DNA of 5,100 bases from an uncultured Oscillospiraceae bacterium (GTDB lineage Bacteria > Bacillota > Clostridia > Oscillospirales > Acutalibacteraceae), in assembly GCA_900552925.1 (NCBI GenBank), contig USBH01000130.1, positions 1 to 5,100 of the forward strand. Direction: 5' to 3'. This document shows, one piece after another, positions 5,054 through 5,100 of the stretch. The notes under the pieces are model-generated. The model did not search any database. It saw only the letters and a list, made by a program, of their open reading frames with translations, and was not told where the DNA came from. Each line of letters begins with the position of its first letter. Position 1 is the first letter of the stretch. Both the position numbers and the translations under genes were made by a program.

Positions 5054-5100
5054 CTGTCTCTTATACACATCTCCGAGCCCACGAGACTGCAGCTAATCTC
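5054..5100 (-). other. Nextera (Tn5) adapter plus i7 index, not genomic
   Basis: 5054-5072 is the reverse complement of the Tn5 mosaic end, and 5073-5087 (CCGAGCCCACGAGAC) the rest of the Nextera read-2 adapter. 5088-5095 (TGCAGCTA) sits exactly where the 8-base i7 index belongs; I recall it as Nextera XT index N728. 5096-5100 (ATCTC) starts the P7 side. It produces the false C-terminal peptide [10 protein letters not shown] on ileS. Confidence 0.98.

Noticed and set aside
1..5080. Whole fragment as a transposon bounded by terminal inverted repeats
   Set aside because: The repeats are sequencing adapter, no transposase is encoded, and the cargo is core chromosomal genes.

Overview
The window is a single GC-rich (roughly 60% by eye) bacterial fragment, densely coded on the + strand only. 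Its gene order is miaA (3' part) - HlyD-like membrane adaptor - yggS/ylmE - sepF - ylmH - divIVA - ileS (5' part). The yggS-sepF-ylmH-divIVA-ileS block is the classic 'ylm' cell-division neighbourhood of Firmicutes. High GC, the HlyD-like gene beside yggS, and a DivIVA with a long Pro/Glu/Ala tail suggest a Clostridia member of the Oscillospiraceae/Ruminococcaceae type, probably an uncultured gut organism. This taxonomic placement is inference.

Both ends are not genomic. Positions 1-27 and 5054-5100 are Illumina Nextera (Tn5) library adapter, and the right end also carries an 8-base i7 index and the start of the P7 side. The genomic part is therefore 28-5053. Both terminal genes (miaA, ileS) are cut by the library fragment, not by biology, and each has adapter-derived residues fused to it if translated naively.

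Layout: 29-610 C-terminal two-thirds of MiaA (tRNA A37 prenylation). 607-1917 HlyD-type protein with one N-terminal membrane segment, starting inside the miaA stop codon. 1898-2626 PLP-homeostasis protein YggS, overlapping the previous gene by 20 bases. 2646-3104 SepF, the FtsZ membrane anchor. 3104-3850 YlmH, an S4-domain RNA-binding protein. 3861-4781 DivIVA with a long C-terminal extension. 4809-5053 start of isoleucyl-tRNA synthetase. No non-coding gap exceeds 30 bases, so the genes look like one transcription unit with translational coupling at several junctions.

The most interesting regulatory signal is a near-perfect sigma-A type promoter (TTGACA, 17-base spacer, GATAAT) buried in the 3' part of yggS inside an AT-rich patch. 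It would give sepF-ylmH-divIVA-ileS their own transcript. Also notable: ileS has no room for a T-box leader, its HIGH motif reads HLGT, ylmG is missing between sepF and ylmH, and DivIVA has a Ser where B. subtilis has membrane-binding Arg18. I see no mobile element, CRISPR, RNA gene or plainly new multi-gene system. This is mostly an ordinary core-genome region with some lineage-specific twists.
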